The notes under the pieces are model-generated. The model ran no database searches. It saw only the letters and a list, made by a program, of their open reading frames with translations, and was not told where the DNA came from. A stretch of 64,000 nucleotides of DNA, taken from positions 1,773,001-1,837,000 of the forward strand of contig NZ_CP014835.1 in assembly GCF_001598035.1 (NCBI RefSeq), written 5' to 3'. Positions 1 through 10,777 of this stretch are shown here, piece by piece. The translations under genes were made by a program, and so were the position numbers. How positions within the stretch are numbered: position 1 is the first letter of the stretch; every line of letters starts with the position of its first letter. Source of the stretch: Streptococcus halotolerans. Its GTDB lineage: Bacteria; Bacillota; Bacilli; Lactobacillales; Streptococcaceae.

Positions 1-104
1 AAAGCAGATTAGGCGATGCCGACACAGATAAAACTGACGGTCATCAAATCCAGTCAATAAGGTCTGTTTTTGATTTTCGAAGCGTATGAAGCGTATTGAG
101 TATC
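1..104. repeat. RUP-like interspersed repeat, cut by window edge
   Basis: The stretch ends in TTTTTGATTTTCGAAGCGTA followed by a decayed GAGTAT end. It shares internal words (TAGGCGATGCCGA, GGTCATCAAATC) with copies near 18.2 kb and, in the opposite orientation, near 9.5 kb and 60.3 kb. It ends against the 3' end of the DUF975 gene. The resemblance to the IS630-derived RUP elements of pneumococcus is from memory. Confidence 0.6.
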
Positions 105-923
105 TTAGTGTACATCAAAGGGCGATCCTTGGGTAAGGATGGCTCCATCTTCCGTAGTTGCAGCATCCTTTTGTTCTAGTAGGTATTGGTAATACACTGA
201 CCGAGTCGTCGTGAAGTAAGGCAAGAGGTAGATTGAAATCAGACCAAAAGTGAGTATCCCAAGGAAAAACCAACCGATAAAACTCAAATAAAGTTTGAAT
301 AGTTCAAAAATATGACCTTTCATCAGTTGCTTGCTTTCTTTGATAGCTGCTAACGGTCCTTGGTAACGATTTTGAGCCACTTGGTCATAAATGATAAATT
401 CTGTTTGCGAGTATTGCATAGATTTCCAGATGCTGAGAACAGCACCTAAGAGGAACAAAATGAAGCCAACTAGGATGATGACCAGTTCTACGCCGCCCAT
501 GTTAGTACGGTTAGAAACTGCTGCAAGAGGAATACCTATCATTAGCCCTAAGCCTAATCCCAAAAGGATTGCCCATGGTAGTAGTAATAGGTTACGAACA
601 AGAAGTGTTATCAATAATTTAGGGAAACGACTGCCAGAAAAACTTTGCGTTAAATCCCCAAATTCAACAGATTTGCGTTGTTGACGAACCACTTCCAGCA
701 TCGTATAGAGAGCTGAGATGGTAAAGAAGGCCAATAAAAAAGTTACTAAAGTGGGAAACGTCACAGCAATACTCGATTCTGATCCGCTAGTGTCACTGAA
801 ACTTTCTCTAAAAGAAACACTAATGTTAACGATGGATAAAATAATCGGTAGTGTAAAGAGAGCGTACTTACCAGGCAGATTTTTCAAGAGTGCCTTAGCT
901 TGTTGTTTGATACTTGTTATCAT
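105..923 (-). CDS. DUF975 family multi-pass membrane protein
   Basis: A 272-residue integral membrane protein of the DUF975 family, whose function is not established. Hydrophobic segments lie near residues 20-35, 60-80, 105-135, 145-170 and 215-240, separated by short charged loops. The motif EFIIYDQ followed by AIKESKQLMKGH before the last membrane segment is typical of the family as I know it. I start it at the ATG at 923: a GGAG lies 7 nt upstream on the minus strand, whereas an in-frame TTG at 935 has no ribosome site. It runs divergently from tgt. A RUP-like repeat abuts its stop codon. Confidence 0.75.
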   Translation of the reverse strand: MITSIKQQAKALLKNLPGKYALFTLPIILSIVNISVSFRESFSDTSGSESSIAVTFPTLVTFLLAFFTISALYTMLEVVRQQRKSVEFGDLTQSFSGSRFPKLLITLLVRNLLLLPWAILLGLGLGLMIGIPLAAVSNRTNMGGVELVIILVGFILFLLGAVLSIWKSMQYSQTEFIIYDQVAQNRYQGPLAAIKESKQLMKGHIFELFKLYLSFIGWFFLGILTFGLISIYLLPYFTTTRSVYYQYLLEQKDAATTEDGAILTQGSPFDVH

Positions 924-1056
924 AAAAGACTCCAATCTAAAAGGGTGTTATGGAACTGTTGAGCACATTATAACATAAGATAAAATACGTGAAAAATGTT
1001 TTCATCAGAAAATCCCTGAGCATTAGATCAAAAAGCAGATTTTTTAGTAGAAGTAA

Positions 1057-1085
1057 CTGACACAAAACGCTTTATTTGGTAAAAT
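1057..1085 (+). promoter_or_regulatory. Promoter of tgt
   Basis: CTGACA (1057-1062) and TAAAAT (1080-1085) are separated by 17 bp, a good housekeeping promoter. It implies a leader of about 130 nt before tgt, in which I see no known riboswitch. Confidence 0.65.
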
Positions 1086-1211
1086 AGCATAGCTGACTTG
1101 TTATGGTGCAGGGTGAGAGGATTGCGATCGCCATTTTGGGCATTCTAAATCATAGCTCATCCCTAGGACTGTCTTTTCTAGTAAATTAATACTCAATGAG
1201 TAACACAATAA

Positions 1212-2363
<1,152 letters not shown>

Positions 2364-2392
2364 CAGTGGCAGCAAGCCCTGTAAAGGGGGCA

Positions 2393-2438
2393 GGTTGAAG
2401 AGGAAATCCTTTTAGGACGATCGTCTTCAGCCTTTTTT
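2393..2438 (+). terminator. Terminator of tgt
   Basis: GGTTGAAGA (2393-2401) pairs with TCTTCAGCC (2424-2432) with one wobble, followed by six T. Confidence 0.85.
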
Positions 2439-2454
2439 GGTGTTAAAAAATAAA

Positions 2455-2494
2455 AAGGCTCAGAAAGATTATGAAAACAACATTTCTAAGCCTT
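2455..2494 (-). terminator. Second hairpin, terminator-like on the minus strand
   Basis: AAGGCTCAGAAA (2455-2466) pairs with TTTCTAAGCCTT (2483-2494) with one mismatch. On the minus strand it is followed by a T-rich tract. No minus-strand gene now ends here, so it may be left from a lost gene or help insulate tgt from the CHY-bioY pair. Confidence 0.5.
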
Positions 2495-2630
2495 GCTTTC
2501 TTGGTAATTTAATGTAACAGTTTTCTTCTCTTTGTCCCTTAAAGGGCTTGGTCGATACTCTGGATTTTAGTAGCTGGTGTTTGGATTATCAAAAGAACAC
2601 AAAAAGTGTAAACTTGTTCATTGAAAACAG

Positions 2631-2659
2631 TTGACACAAATAAAAGACTGAGCTAAACT
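2631..2659 (+). promoter_or_regulatory. Promoter of the CHY zinc-finger / bioY pair
   Basis: A consensus TTGACA (2631-2636) and TAAACT (2654-2659) are 17 bp apart, about 30 bp before the first gene. Confidence 0.75.
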
Positions 2660-2688
2660 AGTCGGTAGAAGCCTAGGAAAGGGACACT

Positions 2689-3012
2689 ATGCTATTTAAG
2701 GGGATCAATCTAGATGAGAATAGCCGTTGCCAACACTATCACTCTGAACTAGATATTGTTGCTTTGAAGTGTGCGACTTGTCAGTCTTATTATGCTTGTT
2801 ATAAGTGCCATAATGCCATGGAAAGTCATCCCTTTGAAGCTACTTCAAGTGACGAAAGCTATCCTGTTATTTGTGGCGCTTGTCAAACTTATCTGCCCCT
2901 TATAGGCTACAAGTCTGGGTCTTGTCCACACTGTGGATCTGCTTTTAATCCTAACTGTCAGCTTCATGATCATCTCTATTTTACAAAGGAGTCTCACTAT
3001 GACGAGCACTAA
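2689..3012 (+). CDS. CHY-type zinc-finger protein
   Basis: A 107-residue soluble protein rich in Cys and His. CQHYHSE, CATCQSYYACYKCHNAMESH, CGACQTYL and CPHCGSAFNPNCQLHDHLYF give the regularly spaced C and H ligands of the CHY zinc-finger family. The molecular role of single-domain bacterial members is not known to me. Its 3' end overlaps the first 14 nt of bioY, whose ribosome site (AAGGAG) lies inside this gene, so the two are translationally coupled and share one promoter. That suggests a shared role or shared control, but the sequence does not say what. Confidence 0.85.
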   Translation: MLFKGINLDENSRCQHYHSELDIVALKCATCQSYYACYKCHNAMESHPFEATSSDESYPVICGACQTYLPLIGYKSGSCPHCGSAFNPNCQLHDHLYFTKESHYDEH

Positions 3013-3532
3013 ATCGCTTATTCAAATAGCCCTAATGGCAACCTTGATTGTTATTTTAGGACTAATGCCACCATTACCATTAGGATTTATCCCTGTTCCG
3101 ATTGTTCTTCAAAATATGGGAGTTATGTTAGCTGCTATTCTCTTAGGACCTAAAAAAGGAACCTTGTCCATTCTTGTTTTTTTCATTCTTGGTTTGTTCT
3201 TACCAGTATTTACAGGTGGTAACACGACTTTGGTTGTGTTTGCTGGTCCAACGGCAGGTTATGTGATGGGATGGTTAATTGTGCCTCTTGTGTTGGCTGG
3301 TCTACGTCGACTACTTCCTTTTGATCAACCGTTGGTTAGTTTTGCTCTTGTCTGGTTATCAGGTGTTTTGGTCGTGGATGTCATCGGTGCTATCTACTTA
3401 GCACACTATACTCATGCAGCGCTGCTTCCCTCACTTTTGTCAAACTTGGTTTTCATTCCAGGAGATACCATCAAAGCTGTTATAGCGACTATGATTGGAA
3501 TACGATATAGGAAACAGATCGGGTTAGATTAG
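2999..3532 (+). CDS. bioY: BioY biotin ECF transporter substrate-binding subunit
   Basis: The membrane S-component that captures biotin and works with the shared EcfA-EcfA'-EcfT energy-coupling module, which is not in this window. It has 177 residues and about six hydrophobic segments. Family landmarks are the early PVPIVLQNMGVMLAA segment, LLGPKKGTLSI and FAGPTAGYVMGW. The ATG at 2999 has AAGGAG 9 nt upstream and overlaps the preceding zinc-finger gene, so I reject the longer in-frame start at 2933. No biotin operator (BirA box) is evident. A terminator follows directly. Confidence 0.93.
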   Translation: MTSTKSLIQIALMATLIVILGLMPPLPLGFIPVPIVLQNMGVMLAAILLGPKKGTLSILVFFILGLFLPVFTGGNTTLVVFAGPTAGYVMGWLIVPLVLAGLRRLLPFDQPLVSFALVWLSGVLVVDVIGAIYLAHYTHAALLPSLLSNLVFIPGDTIKAVIATMIGIRYRKQIGLD

Positions 3533-3549
3533 GATAACGAACAATTTAG

Positions 3550-3571
3550 GCTGGTTCACCAGCTTTTTTTT
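3550..3571 (+). terminator. Terminator of bioY
   Basis: GCTGG, loop TTCA, CCAGC, then eight T. Confidence 0.85.
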
Positions 3572-3630
3572 AATGGTCGTCCTCCTCGATTTTGTGTTAA
3601 AATAGTAGCAGTTATTATCAAGGAGAAATC

Positions 3631-6600
3631 ATGTCAGACTTGTTTGAAAAACTCATGGAACAAATCGAAATGCCGCTTGAACATCGTCGTTCAAGGGCCT
3701 TTTCGTCTGCCGATATTATCGAGGTTAAGGTACATTCTCTCAGTCGTCGTTGGGAGTTTCATTTTTCATTTGAGCACATTCTTCCAATCGCGCTTTACCG
3801 TGAACTAGAGATGCGATTGGTGTCAACCTTTAAGAATGCTGACATCAAGGCTTCTTTTGATATTAAAGTACCCAATCCTGAATTTGATCGAGAGCTCTTG
3901 CAGGCTTATTATCAAGAAGCTTTTGAACATCCTCTTTGTGCCAGTGCCGGTTTTAAAGCTACCTTTTCAAAATTGCAAGTCGCCTACGATGGGCAAAAAG
4001 TTATCATTACAGGACCAGAATACGCTGACAAGGATCATTTTAAAAAGAATCATATCCCAAAACTAGCCCAACAATTTGCCTTGTTCGGCTTTGGTGATCT
4101 GACATTTGAAGTGGTGTCTGACCAAGCTATGACAGAGGAGTTGAAGTCCTCTTTTGAAAGTAATCGTGAGGCCCTCTTAGAGCAAGCTGCGCAGGAAAAT
4201 CTTGAGGCACAGAAGGCTTTAGAAGCTGCAGGTCCTCCACCAGAGGAACCAAAAGCCTCTCCAGCTTTTGACTACAAAGAAAGAGCAGCTAAACGCCAAG
4301 CTGGATTTGAAAAAGCTGTCATCACGCCAATGATTGATATTCAGACTGAAGAAAATCGTATTACCTTTGAGGGGATGGTTTTTGATGTTGAGAAGAAAAC
4401 GACACGCACTGGCCGTCATATCATCAATTTCAAAATGACAGACTATACGTCAAGTTTTGCTATGCAAAAATGGGCTAGAGATGACGATGAGCTCAAAAAA
4501 TACGACATGATTGCCAAGGGAGCCTGGCTCCGTGTCCAAGGAGATATCGAAAATAACCGCTTTACCAATAGTTTGACGATGACTGTTCAGCAGGTTAAGG
4601 AAATTGCTCATACACCACGCAAAGACTTAATGCCAGACGACCAAAAACGTGTGGAATTTCATGCTCACACCAATATGTCAACAATGGATGCTTTGCCAAC
4701 GGTGGAATCGCTTATTGATAAAGCAGCGGAGTGGGGCCATCCTGCCGTTGCTATCACTGATCATGCTAATGTACAGAGTTTCCCTCATGGCTATCATCGC
4801 GCTCGTAAGTTAGGCATTAAAGCCATCTTTGGGATGGAAGCTAATATCGTAGAAGATAGTGTGCCCATTACATATAATGAAGTCTCTATGCCGCTTAAAG
4901 AAGCTACTTATGTTGTTTTTGATGTGGAGACAACAGGATTGTCAGCGGTTAACAATGACTTAATTCAGATTGCAGCCTCAAAAATGCATAAGGGTAATAT
5001 CATCGAGCAGTTTGATGAATTTATCGATCCAGGTCATCCCCTCTCTGCCTTTACAACCGAATTAACAGGGATTACTGACCAGCATGTCCAAGGCTCTAAG
5101 CCATTAAAACAAGTTTTGGAAGAATTTCAAGCTTTCTGTCAGGATACCGTCTTGGTTGCCCACAATGCCACCTTCGACGTTGGCTTTATGAATGCCAATT
5201 ACGACCGTCATGATTTGCCATTGATTACGCAACCTGTCATTGATACCTTGGAATTTGCTCGTAATCTCTATCCAGAATACAAACGTCATGGTTTGGGCCC
5301 CTTAACCAAACGATTCCAAGTAGCCCTTGAACACCATCACATGGCCAATTATGATGCGGAAGCAACGGGTCGTTTACTCTTTATTTTTATCAATGATGTC
5401 TTGGACCGCCACGGCATCACCGATATGACTGATTTGAATACCAAATTGGTGGCAGAGGATTCTTATAAAAAGGCCAGGGTCAAACATGCGACTATATACG
5501 TGCAAAACCAAGTTGGCCTCAAAAATATCTTCAAATTGGTATCTCTATCTAATGTTAAGTATTTTGAGGGAGTGGCCCGCATCCCCAGAACAGTCTTAAA
5601 CGACCACCGAGAGGGCTTGTTGCTTGGCTCAGCTTGTTCGGAAGGTGAAGTTTTTGACGCTGTCTTGACCAAGGGGGTCGATGCGGCTGTTGAGGTTGCT
5701 AAATATTATGATTTTATTGAAATCATGCCGCCGGCTATCTACGCACCTCTCCTAGCGCAAGGAACCATCAAGGATGAGACAGGTATTCAAGAAGCCATTC
5801 AAAATCTCATCGAAGTTGGTAGGCGTCTAGACAAGCCAGTTCTCGCTACTGGAAATGTTCATTATATCGAGCCTGAAGAAGAGATTTACCGTGAAATTAT
5901 TGTTCGTAGCCTTGGTCAGGGGGCTATGATCAACCGTACCATCGGACGTGGTGAGGGCGCGATGCCAGCACCGCTCCCCAAGGCTCACTTCAGAACAACC
6001 AATGAGATGTTGGATGAGTTTGCCTTTTTAGGTAAAGAATTAGCTTACCAGGTGGTTGTCGCCAATACTCAAGCTTTTGCGGAGCGTTTTGAGGAGATTG
6101 AGGTCGTTAAAGGGGACCTCTACACTCCTTACCTTGATCGGGCTGAGGAGACGGTCGCTGAGTTGACTTATGAAAAAGCCTTTGAGGTTTATGGCAATCC
6201 TCTGCCTGATATTATCGATCTGCGCATTGAAAAAGAACTATCCTCTATTTTGGGGAATGGTTTCGCGGTGATTTATCTGGCCTCCCAGATGTTGGTTAAC
6301 CGTTCTAACGAACGGGGTTACCTTGTTGGTTCTAGGGGTTCTGTCGGTTCTTCCTTTGTTGCGACCATGATTGGGATTACCGAGGTTAACCCTATGCCGC
6401 CGCACTATGTCTGTCCTAACTGTCAACACAGTGAATTTATCACAGACGGTTCCTATGGTTCAGGTTATGACCTGCCCAATAAAGACTGTCCTGAATGTGG
6501 TACTTTGTATAAAAAAGACGGTCAGGATATCCCCTTTGAAACCTTTCTTGGCTTTGATGGGGACAAGGTTCCTGATATCGATCTCAACTTCTCAGGTGAT

Positions 6601-8031
6601 GACCAACCCTCTGCTCATTTGGATGTTCGTGATATTTTTGGAGAAGAGTATGCTTTTCGTGCCGGAACCGTTGGTACTGTAGCAGACAAGACGGCTTATG
6701 GATTTGTTAAGGGATACGAACGTGATTATGGAAAATTCTACCGAGATGCAGAAGTGGATCGGCTAGCCAAAGGGGCAGCTGGCGTTAAGCGAACCACTGG
6801 TCAGCACCCAGGAGGTATCGTTGTTATTCCTAATTATATGGATGTTTATGATTTTACTCCTGTTCAGTACCCTGCTGATGATACGTCAGCCGAATGGCAA
6901 ACCACCCACTTTAACTTCCATGATATTGATGAAAATATCTTGAAACTCGATATTCTCGGACACGATGATCCGACCATGATTCGAAAACTCCAAGATTTGT
7001 CTGGTATTGACCCGTCGGAAATCCTACCCGATGATCCTGGGGTAATGGCACTCTTTTCAGGGACCGAAATCCTTGGAGTGACTGAGGAGCAAATTGGTAC
7101 CCCTACTGGGATGCTTGGGATTCCAGAATTTGGAACGAACTTCGTTCGAGGCATGGTCAATGAAACACGCCCGACAACCTTTGCGGAATTGCTTCAGCTG
7201 TCAGGATTATCCCATGGAACAGACGTTTGGCTGGGAAATGCGCAAGACTTGATTAAACAAGGGATAGCTGACCTTTCGACTGTTATCGGGTGTCGAGATG
7301 ATATCATGGTTTATCTCATGCACCAAGGGCTCGAGCCTAAGATGGCCTTTACGATTATGGAGCGGGTGCGTAAGGGCTTGTGGCTGAAGATTCCTGAGGA
7401 AGAGCGCAATGGTTATATCCAGGCTATGCGCGATAATAATGTGCCAGATTGGTATATTGAATCTTGTGGAAAAATCAAGTACATGTTCCCTAAAGCCCAT
7501 GCGGCAGCCTACGTGCTGATGGCGCTTCGTGTGGCCTACTTCAAAGTTCATCATCCTCTTTATTATTACTGTGCTTATTTCTCTATTCGTGCCAAAGCTT
7601 TTGAACTCAAGACTATGAGCGGGGGATTGACAGCTGTTAAAGCTCGCATGAAGGATATTACTGAGAAGAAACAGCGTAATGAAGCAAGCAATGTCGAAAA
7701 TGACCTTTTCACAACGCTTGAATTGGTCAACGAGATGTTAGAACGCGGTTACCAGTTTGGTAAGTTAGACCTCTATCGCAGTGACGCTACTGAGTTCATC
7801 ATTGATGGAGACACTTTAATTCCGCCATTTGTAGCTCTTGAGGGTCTCGGCGAGAACGTTGCTAGACAAGTTGTACGTGCTCGTAAGGACGGGGAATTCC
7901 TTTCTAAAACCGAACTTCGCAAACGCGGTGGTCTATCATCTACTTTAGTAGAAAAAATGTCTGATATGGGCATTCTTGGTAATCTTCCAGAAGATAACCA
8001 GCTAAGTTTATTTGATGATTTCTTTGCTTAG
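3631..8031 (+). CDS. polC: DNA polymerase III alpha subunit, PolC type
   Basis: The replicative polymerase with built-in proofreading found in low-GC Gram-positives. Domains in order over 1466 residues: N-terminal domain and OB fold (about 1-335); PHP domain beginning [12 protein letters not shown] near 340 with AITDHAN; a DnaQ-like 3'-5' exonuclease inserted from about 425 ([25 protein letters not shown]); a zinc finger CPNC...CPECG near 927-955 characteristic of PolC; polymerase active site [13 protein letters not shown] near 977; a helix-hairpin-helix region ([12 protein letters not shown]); and a C-terminal clamp-binding motif QLSLF eight residues from the end. AAGGAG precedes the ATG. 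It appears to be transcribed alone and is followed by a terminator. Confidence 0.98.
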   Translation: MSDLFEKLMEQIEMPLEHRRSRAFSSADIIEVKVHSLSRRWEFHFSFEHILPIALYRELEMRLVSTFKNADIKASFDIKVPNPEFDRELLQAYYQEAFEHPLCASAGFKATFSKLQVAYDGQKVIITGPEYADKDHFKKNHIPKLAQQFALFGFGDLTFEVVSDQAMTEELKSSFESNREALLEQAAQENLEAQKALEAAGPPPEEPKASPAFDYKERAAKRQAGFEKAVITPMIDIQTEENRITFEGMVFDVEKKTTRTGRHIINFKMTDYTSSFAMQKWARDDDELKKYDMIAKGAWLRVQGDIENNRFTNSLTMTVQQVKEIAHTPRKDLMPDDQKRVEFHAHTNMSTMDALPTVESLIDKAAEWGHPAVAITDHANVQSFPHGYHRARKLGIKAIFGMEANIVEDSVPITYNEVSMPLKEATYVVFDVETTGLSAVNNDLIQIAASKMHKGNIIEQFDEFIDPGHPLSAFTTELTGITDQHVQGSKPLKQVLEEFQAFCQDTVLVAHNATFDVGFMNANYDRHDLPLITQPVIDTLEFARNLYPEYKRHGLGPLTKRFQVALEHHHMANYDAEATGRLLFIFINDVLDRHGITDMTDLNTKLVAEDSYKKARVKHATIYVQNQVGLKNIFKLVSLSNVKYFEGVARIPRTVLNDHREGLLLGSACSEGEVFDAVLTKGVDAAVEVAKYYDFIEIMPPAIYAPLLAQGTIKDETGIQEAIQNLIEVGRRLDKPVLATGNVHYIEPEEEIYREIIVRSLGQGAMINRTIGRGEGAMPAPLPKAHFRTTNEMLDEFAFLGKELAYQVVVANTQAFAERFEEIEVVKGDLYTPYLDRAEETVAELTYEKAFEVYGNPLPDIIDLRIEKELSSILGNGFAVIYLASQMLVNRSNERGYLVGSRGSVGSSFVATMIGITEVNPMPPHYVCPNCQHSEFITDGSYGSGYDLPNKDCPECGTLYKKDGQDIPFETFLGFDGDKVPDIDLNFSGDDQPSAHLDVRDIFGEEYAFRAGTVGTVADKTAYGFVKGYERDYGKFYRDAEVDRLAKGAAGVKRTTGQHPGGIVVIPNYMDVYDFTPVQYPADDTSAEWQTTHFNFHDIDENILKLDILGHDDPTMIRKLQDLSGIDPSEILPDDPGVMALFSGTEILGVTEEQIGTPTGMLGIPEFGTNFVRGMVNETRPTTFAELLQLSGLSHGTDVWLGNAQDLIKQGIADLSTVIGCRDDIMVYLMHQGLEPKMAFTIMERVRKGLWLKIPEEERNGYIQAMRDNNVPDWYIESCGKIKYMFPKAHAAAYVLMALRVAYFKVHHPLYYYCAYFSIRAKAFELKTMSGGLTAVKARMKDITEKKQRNEASNVENDLFTTLELVNEMLERGYQFGKLDLYRSDATEFIIDGDTLIPPFVALEGLGENVARQVVRARKDGEFLSKTELRKRGGLSSTLVEKMSDMGILGNLPEDNQLSLFDDFFA

Positions 8032-8071
8032 AATAATCAGATGATATCCAAAGATTAAAAAACGTTATCAG

Positions 8072-8106
8072 AACAGGGGTTTGAAGTCTTTCAACTCCTG
8101 TTTTTT
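8072..8106 (+). terminator. Terminator of polC
   Basis: AACAGGGGTTTGAA pairs with TTCAACTCCTGTT (one bulge, one wobble), then six T. Confidence 0.8.
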
Positions 8107-8107
8107 C

Positions 8108-8137
8108 TTGACCAAATAGGTCTTCTGATGATATGAT
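8108..8137 (+). promoter_or_regulatory. Promoter of the MarR-family gene
   Basis: TTGACC (8108-8113) and TATGAT (8132-8137) are 18 bp apart, directly after the polC terminator. Confidence 0.7.
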
Positions 8138-8174
8138 GGCACTAACTAGCCTAGGAAAAATATTAAAGGAGATT

Positions 8175-8606
8175 ATGATGAGTAGACTGGATAGTAATAC
8201 AGCCCTGAAGGCCATGGTCGTTTTCCGTAAGGCGGAGAGAACTCTAGATGCCTTTGGTTCAAGTGTTTTTAAGAAACACCAGATCACACCGACACAATTT
8301 AGCGTGCTAGATGTGCTTCACACTAAGGGGGAGATGAATATCAGCAAGTTGATTGACTCTATCCTTGCTACATCAGGAAATATGACCGTGGTGTTAAAAA
8401 ACATGGGCCGAAATGGCTGGATTTATCGTCGTCGAGATGATAATGACAAACGCGCCTATGTGATTGGTCTGACGGACGAGGGGCGCCAGTTGATTGAAAC
8501 GGTGTTACCCGAGCATATTGCGCGTGTGGAAGAGTCATTTTCAGTGTTAACAGAAAAAGAGCAGCTACAACTCATAGACCTTTTGAAGAAATTTAAAAAT
8601 TTGTAA
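8175..8606 (+). CDS. MarR-family transcriptional regulator
   Basis: A 143-residue winged-helix DNA-binding protein of the MarR family, probably a dimeric repressor. The core HTH is ITPTQFSVLDVLHTKGEMNISKLIDSILATSGNMTVVLKNM, here split only for description, followed by the wing RRRDDNDKRAYVIGLTDEGR typical of the family. The ATG at 8175 (or the adjacent ATG at 8178) has AAAGGAG upstream; the longer start at 8133 overlaps the promoter. The next gene is an NADPH-dependent FMN reductase, with inverted repeats in between. A redox- or quinone-sensing role over that reductase is inference. Confidence 0.85.
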   Translation: MMSRLDSNTALKAMVVFRKAERTLDAFGSSVFKKHQITPTQFSVLDVLHTKGEMNISKLIDSILATSGNMTVVLKNMGRNGWIYRRRDDNDKRAYVIGLTDEGRQLIETVLPEHIARVEESFSVLTEKEQLQLIDLLKKFKNL

Positions 8607-8623
8607 TAGATAGTACTTTTTTC

Positions 8624-8701
8624 TTTACATAGGAAAAATGGTCTGGTATTATAACGACATAGTAATATTTTGTTACTAACTAGAAGTAATCGTTGCGATT
8701 A
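8624..8701 (+). promoter_or_regulatory. Promoter and candidate MarR operators before the FMN reductase
   Basis: TTTACA (8624-8629) and TATTAT (8647-8652) are 17 bp apart. Just downstream are two inverted repeats: AGTAA-N7-TTACT (8661-8677) and a perfect TAATCG-TTG-CGATTA (8687-8701). They sit where a repressor would block transcription, and the adjacent MarR protein is the obvious candidate. Confidence 0.6.
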
Positions 8702-8744
8702 TCATGACTAATACTAAAAACATTTTTCAAAGGGGAAAAAAGAC

Positions 8745-9293
8745 ATGAAAAACATTTTATTTGTCGTTGGTTCACTACGTCAAGGATCATTTAACCACCA
8801 AATGGCTGAATTGGCTGAAAAAGCTCTTGAAGGTAAGGCAACTGTGACTTACCTTAACTACTCCGATGTTCCTGTTTTCTCACAAGATTTAGAAGCGGCA
8901 GTGCCAGCTGCAGTTGCTAAAGCACGTGAGGCTGTTCAAGATTCAGATGCTATCTGGTTCTTCTCACCTGTTTATAATTTTGCTATGCCAGGTACAGTGA
9001 AAAATCTTCTTGACTGGTTGTCACGTTCGTTAGATCCAGCAAATCCTGCTGCAGAATCTGTGCTTCACGATAAAGTAACAACTGTTTCATTGGTTGCTAA
9101 TGGTGGACATGAGCAAGCTGGTGACCAATACCGTTCCCTTCTTCCATTCATCCGTACGAACCTTGTGGATCACTTTACAACGGCAACCGTTAACGATTCA
9201 GCATGGGTGGACGGTAAATTCCTTGCAACAGAAGAAGTTTTAGCAGCATTGGACAAACAAATCGAAGCCCTTCTTGCTGCCATCAATTCATAA
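8745..9293 (+). CDS. NADPH-dependent FMN reductase / quinone reductase
   Basis: A 182-residue cytoplasmic flavodoxin-fold oxidoreductase. The N-terminal VGSLRQGSFNHQMA is the FMN phosphate loop, and SPVYNFAMPGTVKNLLDWLSR is the second FMN-contact motif of the NADPH-dependent FMN reductase family. It likely moves electrons from NAD(P)H to FMN, quinones or azo compounds. AAAGGGG precedes the ATG. It has its own promoter with candidate MarR operators and its own terminator, next to a MarR regulator. The substrate cannot be told from sequence. Confidence 0.9.
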   Translation: MKNILFVVGSLRQGSFNHQMAELAEKALEGKATVTYLNYSDVPVFSQDLEAAVPAAVAKAREAVQDSDAIWFFSPVYNFAMPGTVKNLLDWLSRSLDPANPAAESVLHDKVTTVSLVANGGHEQAGDQYRSLLPFIRTNLVDHFTTATVNDSAWVDGKFLATEEVLAALDKQIEALLAAINS

Positions 9294-9322
9294 TCTCTGG
9301 CAGTCTCATATAAAACGAAACC

Positions 9323-9370
9323 AAGGTTAAAGAAAATATCCATTTTGGGTGTTTTCTTTAACCTTTTTTA
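9323..9370 (+). terminator. Terminator of the FMN reductase gene
   Basis: AAGGTTAAAGAAAA (9323-9336) pairs perfectly with TTTTCTTTAACCTT (9352-9365), followed by T. Confidence 0.9.
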
Positions 9371-9464
9371 TTTGGGACATTAAAAGTCATCAAAAGATTA
9401 TTACGTTGATTGTTCAAGGGCTTCAGTGACCTTATCCAGTCTGATAGGATTTCTTTCAGATTAT

Positions 9465-9563
9465 TGGAAAATAAAAAGCAGACGTCCTTGACTTGATTTG
9501 GTGAACTTTAGGTCGATCTGCATCAGAGTCGCCTAGTCTGCTTTTGACTTTCATTAAATATCA
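9465..9563. repeat. RUP-like interspersed repeat
   Basis: Shares GTCCTTGACTTGATTTGGTG and GTCGCCTAGTCTGCTTTTGA with the full-length copy at 60289-60391. The outer ends are decayed (ATAAAAAGCAGAC at the left, GACTTTCATTAAATA at the right). It lies in the 490-bp gap before pdhA. The rest of that gap holds the promoter below and nothing else I recognise. Confidence 0.65.
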
Positions 9564-9721
9564 CTATCGTTTTGAAGCGTTCTCTGTCGTCTGAGTCTCA
9601 TGAAAACGAGGCTTTATTTGTCATTAATAGAGTATAGAATAGGAATAAAAAAGTTTGTGAAATCACTAACTTAAAATAAGTCAAAAGTGGACTGTTATAG
9701 GATAGAAAGCGGTTCATTTTC

Positions 9722-9750
9722 TTGCAAATTGTGAATAATTGCGTTAGTAT
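9722..9750 (+). promoter_or_regulatory. Promoter of the pyruvate dehydrogenase operon
   Basis: TTGCAA (9722-9727) and TAGTAT (9745-9750) are 17 bp apart, 33 bp before pdhA. A GAAAGCGGTT word at about 9705-9715 loosely resembles a CcpA cre site but fails the right half. Confidence 0.5.
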
Positions 9751-9782
9751 GAAGGATGATAAATATATTATTGGAGGACAGT

Positions 9783-10751
9783 ATGGTTACTTTGTCTAAA
9801 GAACAACATATGGATATGTTTTTGAAAATGGAACGTATTCGTGAATTTGATATGCGTATCAACAAACTCGTTCGTCGCGGTTTTGTTCAAGGGATGACTC
9901 ACTTTTCAGTTGGTGAAGAAGCAGCCAATGTTGGCGCTGTTGCCCACTTGAGTTACGACGATCTTATCTTCTCTAATCACCGTGGTCATGGTCAATCAAT
10001 TGCTAAAGATATGGACCTTAAAGGGATGATGGCTGAACTTGCTGGTAAAGCGACAGGTGTTTCAAAAGGTCGTGGTGGATCAATGCACTTGGCAGACTTT
10101 GAAAAAGGTAACTACGGAACCAATGGTATCGTTGGTGGTGGATTTGCTCTAGCTACTGGCGCAGCCCTTACACAACAATATAAAGAAACTGGCAACATTG
10201 CTGTTGCTTTCTCAGGGGATGGTGCTACTAACGAAGGTTCATTCCATGAGTCAGTTAACATGGCAGCGACATGGAAATTACCTGTTATCTTCTTTATCAT
10301 TAACAACCGTTATGGTATCTCTATGGATATCACTAAAGCAACCAACACGCCTCACCTCTATACTCGTGCCGAAGCCTATGGCATTCCAGGATTCTACTGT
10401 GAAGACGGTAACGATGTTTTAGCTGTCTACGAAACAATGGGCAAAGCCGTAGAACACGTACGTGGCGGCAATGGTCCTGCTATCGTTGAGGTTGAATCTT
10501 ACCGTTGGTTTGGTCACTCTACTTCTGATGCTGGTAAATACCGTTCTAAAGAAGAAGTTGCTGAGTGGAAAGAAAAAGACCCAATGCTTAAATACCGTGC
10601 TTATTTGACTGAAGAAGGTATTGCGACAGATGAAGAATTAGATGCTATCCAAGAGCAAGTTAAAGCAGAAGTTGATGAAGCTTACGAATTTGCTGAAAAC
10701 AGCCCATTCCCAGAGCTTTCGGTAGCCTTTGAAGATGTATGGGTAGACTAA
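9783..10751 (+). CDS. pdhA: Pyruvate (acetoin-type) dehydrogenase E1 alpha
   Basis: The thiamine-diphosphate-dependent alpha subunit of the E1 component that decarboxylates pyruvate and transfers the acyl group to lipoyl-E2. In streptococci it is often labelled acoA. The 322-residue protein shows GRGGSMHLAD, the ThDP motif beginning SGDGATNEGSFHE and ending FFIINN, and YRWFGHSTSD. The ATG at 9783 has TTGGAGGA upstream; an in-frame ATG at 9756 has none and leads into the ribosome site. It is first in a four-gene operon encoding E1 alpha, E1 beta, E2 and E3. The single complete complex argues for pyruvate as the substrate, but acetoin cannot be excluded from sequence. Confidence 0.93.
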   Translation: MVTLSKEQHMDMFLKMERIREFDMRINKLVRRGFVQGMTHFSVGEEAANVGAVAHLSYDDLIFSNHRGHGQSIAKDMDLKGMMAELAGKATGVSKGRGGSMHLADFEKGNYGTNGIVGGGFALATGAALTQQYKETGNIAVAFSGDGATNEGSFHESVNMAATWKLPVIFFIINNRYGISMDITKATNTPHLYTRAEAYGIPGFYCEDGNDVLAVYETMGKAVEHVRGGNGPAIVEVESYRWFGHSTSDAGKYRSKEEVAEWKEKDPMLKYRAYLTEEGIATDEELDAIQEQVKAEVDEAYEFAENSPFPELSVAFEDVWVD

Positions 10752-10777
10752 GGATAGAAAGGTAGAGGAAATAAATA

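Noticed and set aside
1187..1206. TAATACTCAATGAGTAACAC before tgt as another RUP-like copy
   Set aside because: Only about 16 bases resemble the repeat end. There is no partner end within 110 bp.
9695..9720. Possible CcpA cre site before pdhA
   Set aside because: GAAAGCGGTTCAT matches the left and centre of the cre consensus, but the right half fails at three positions.
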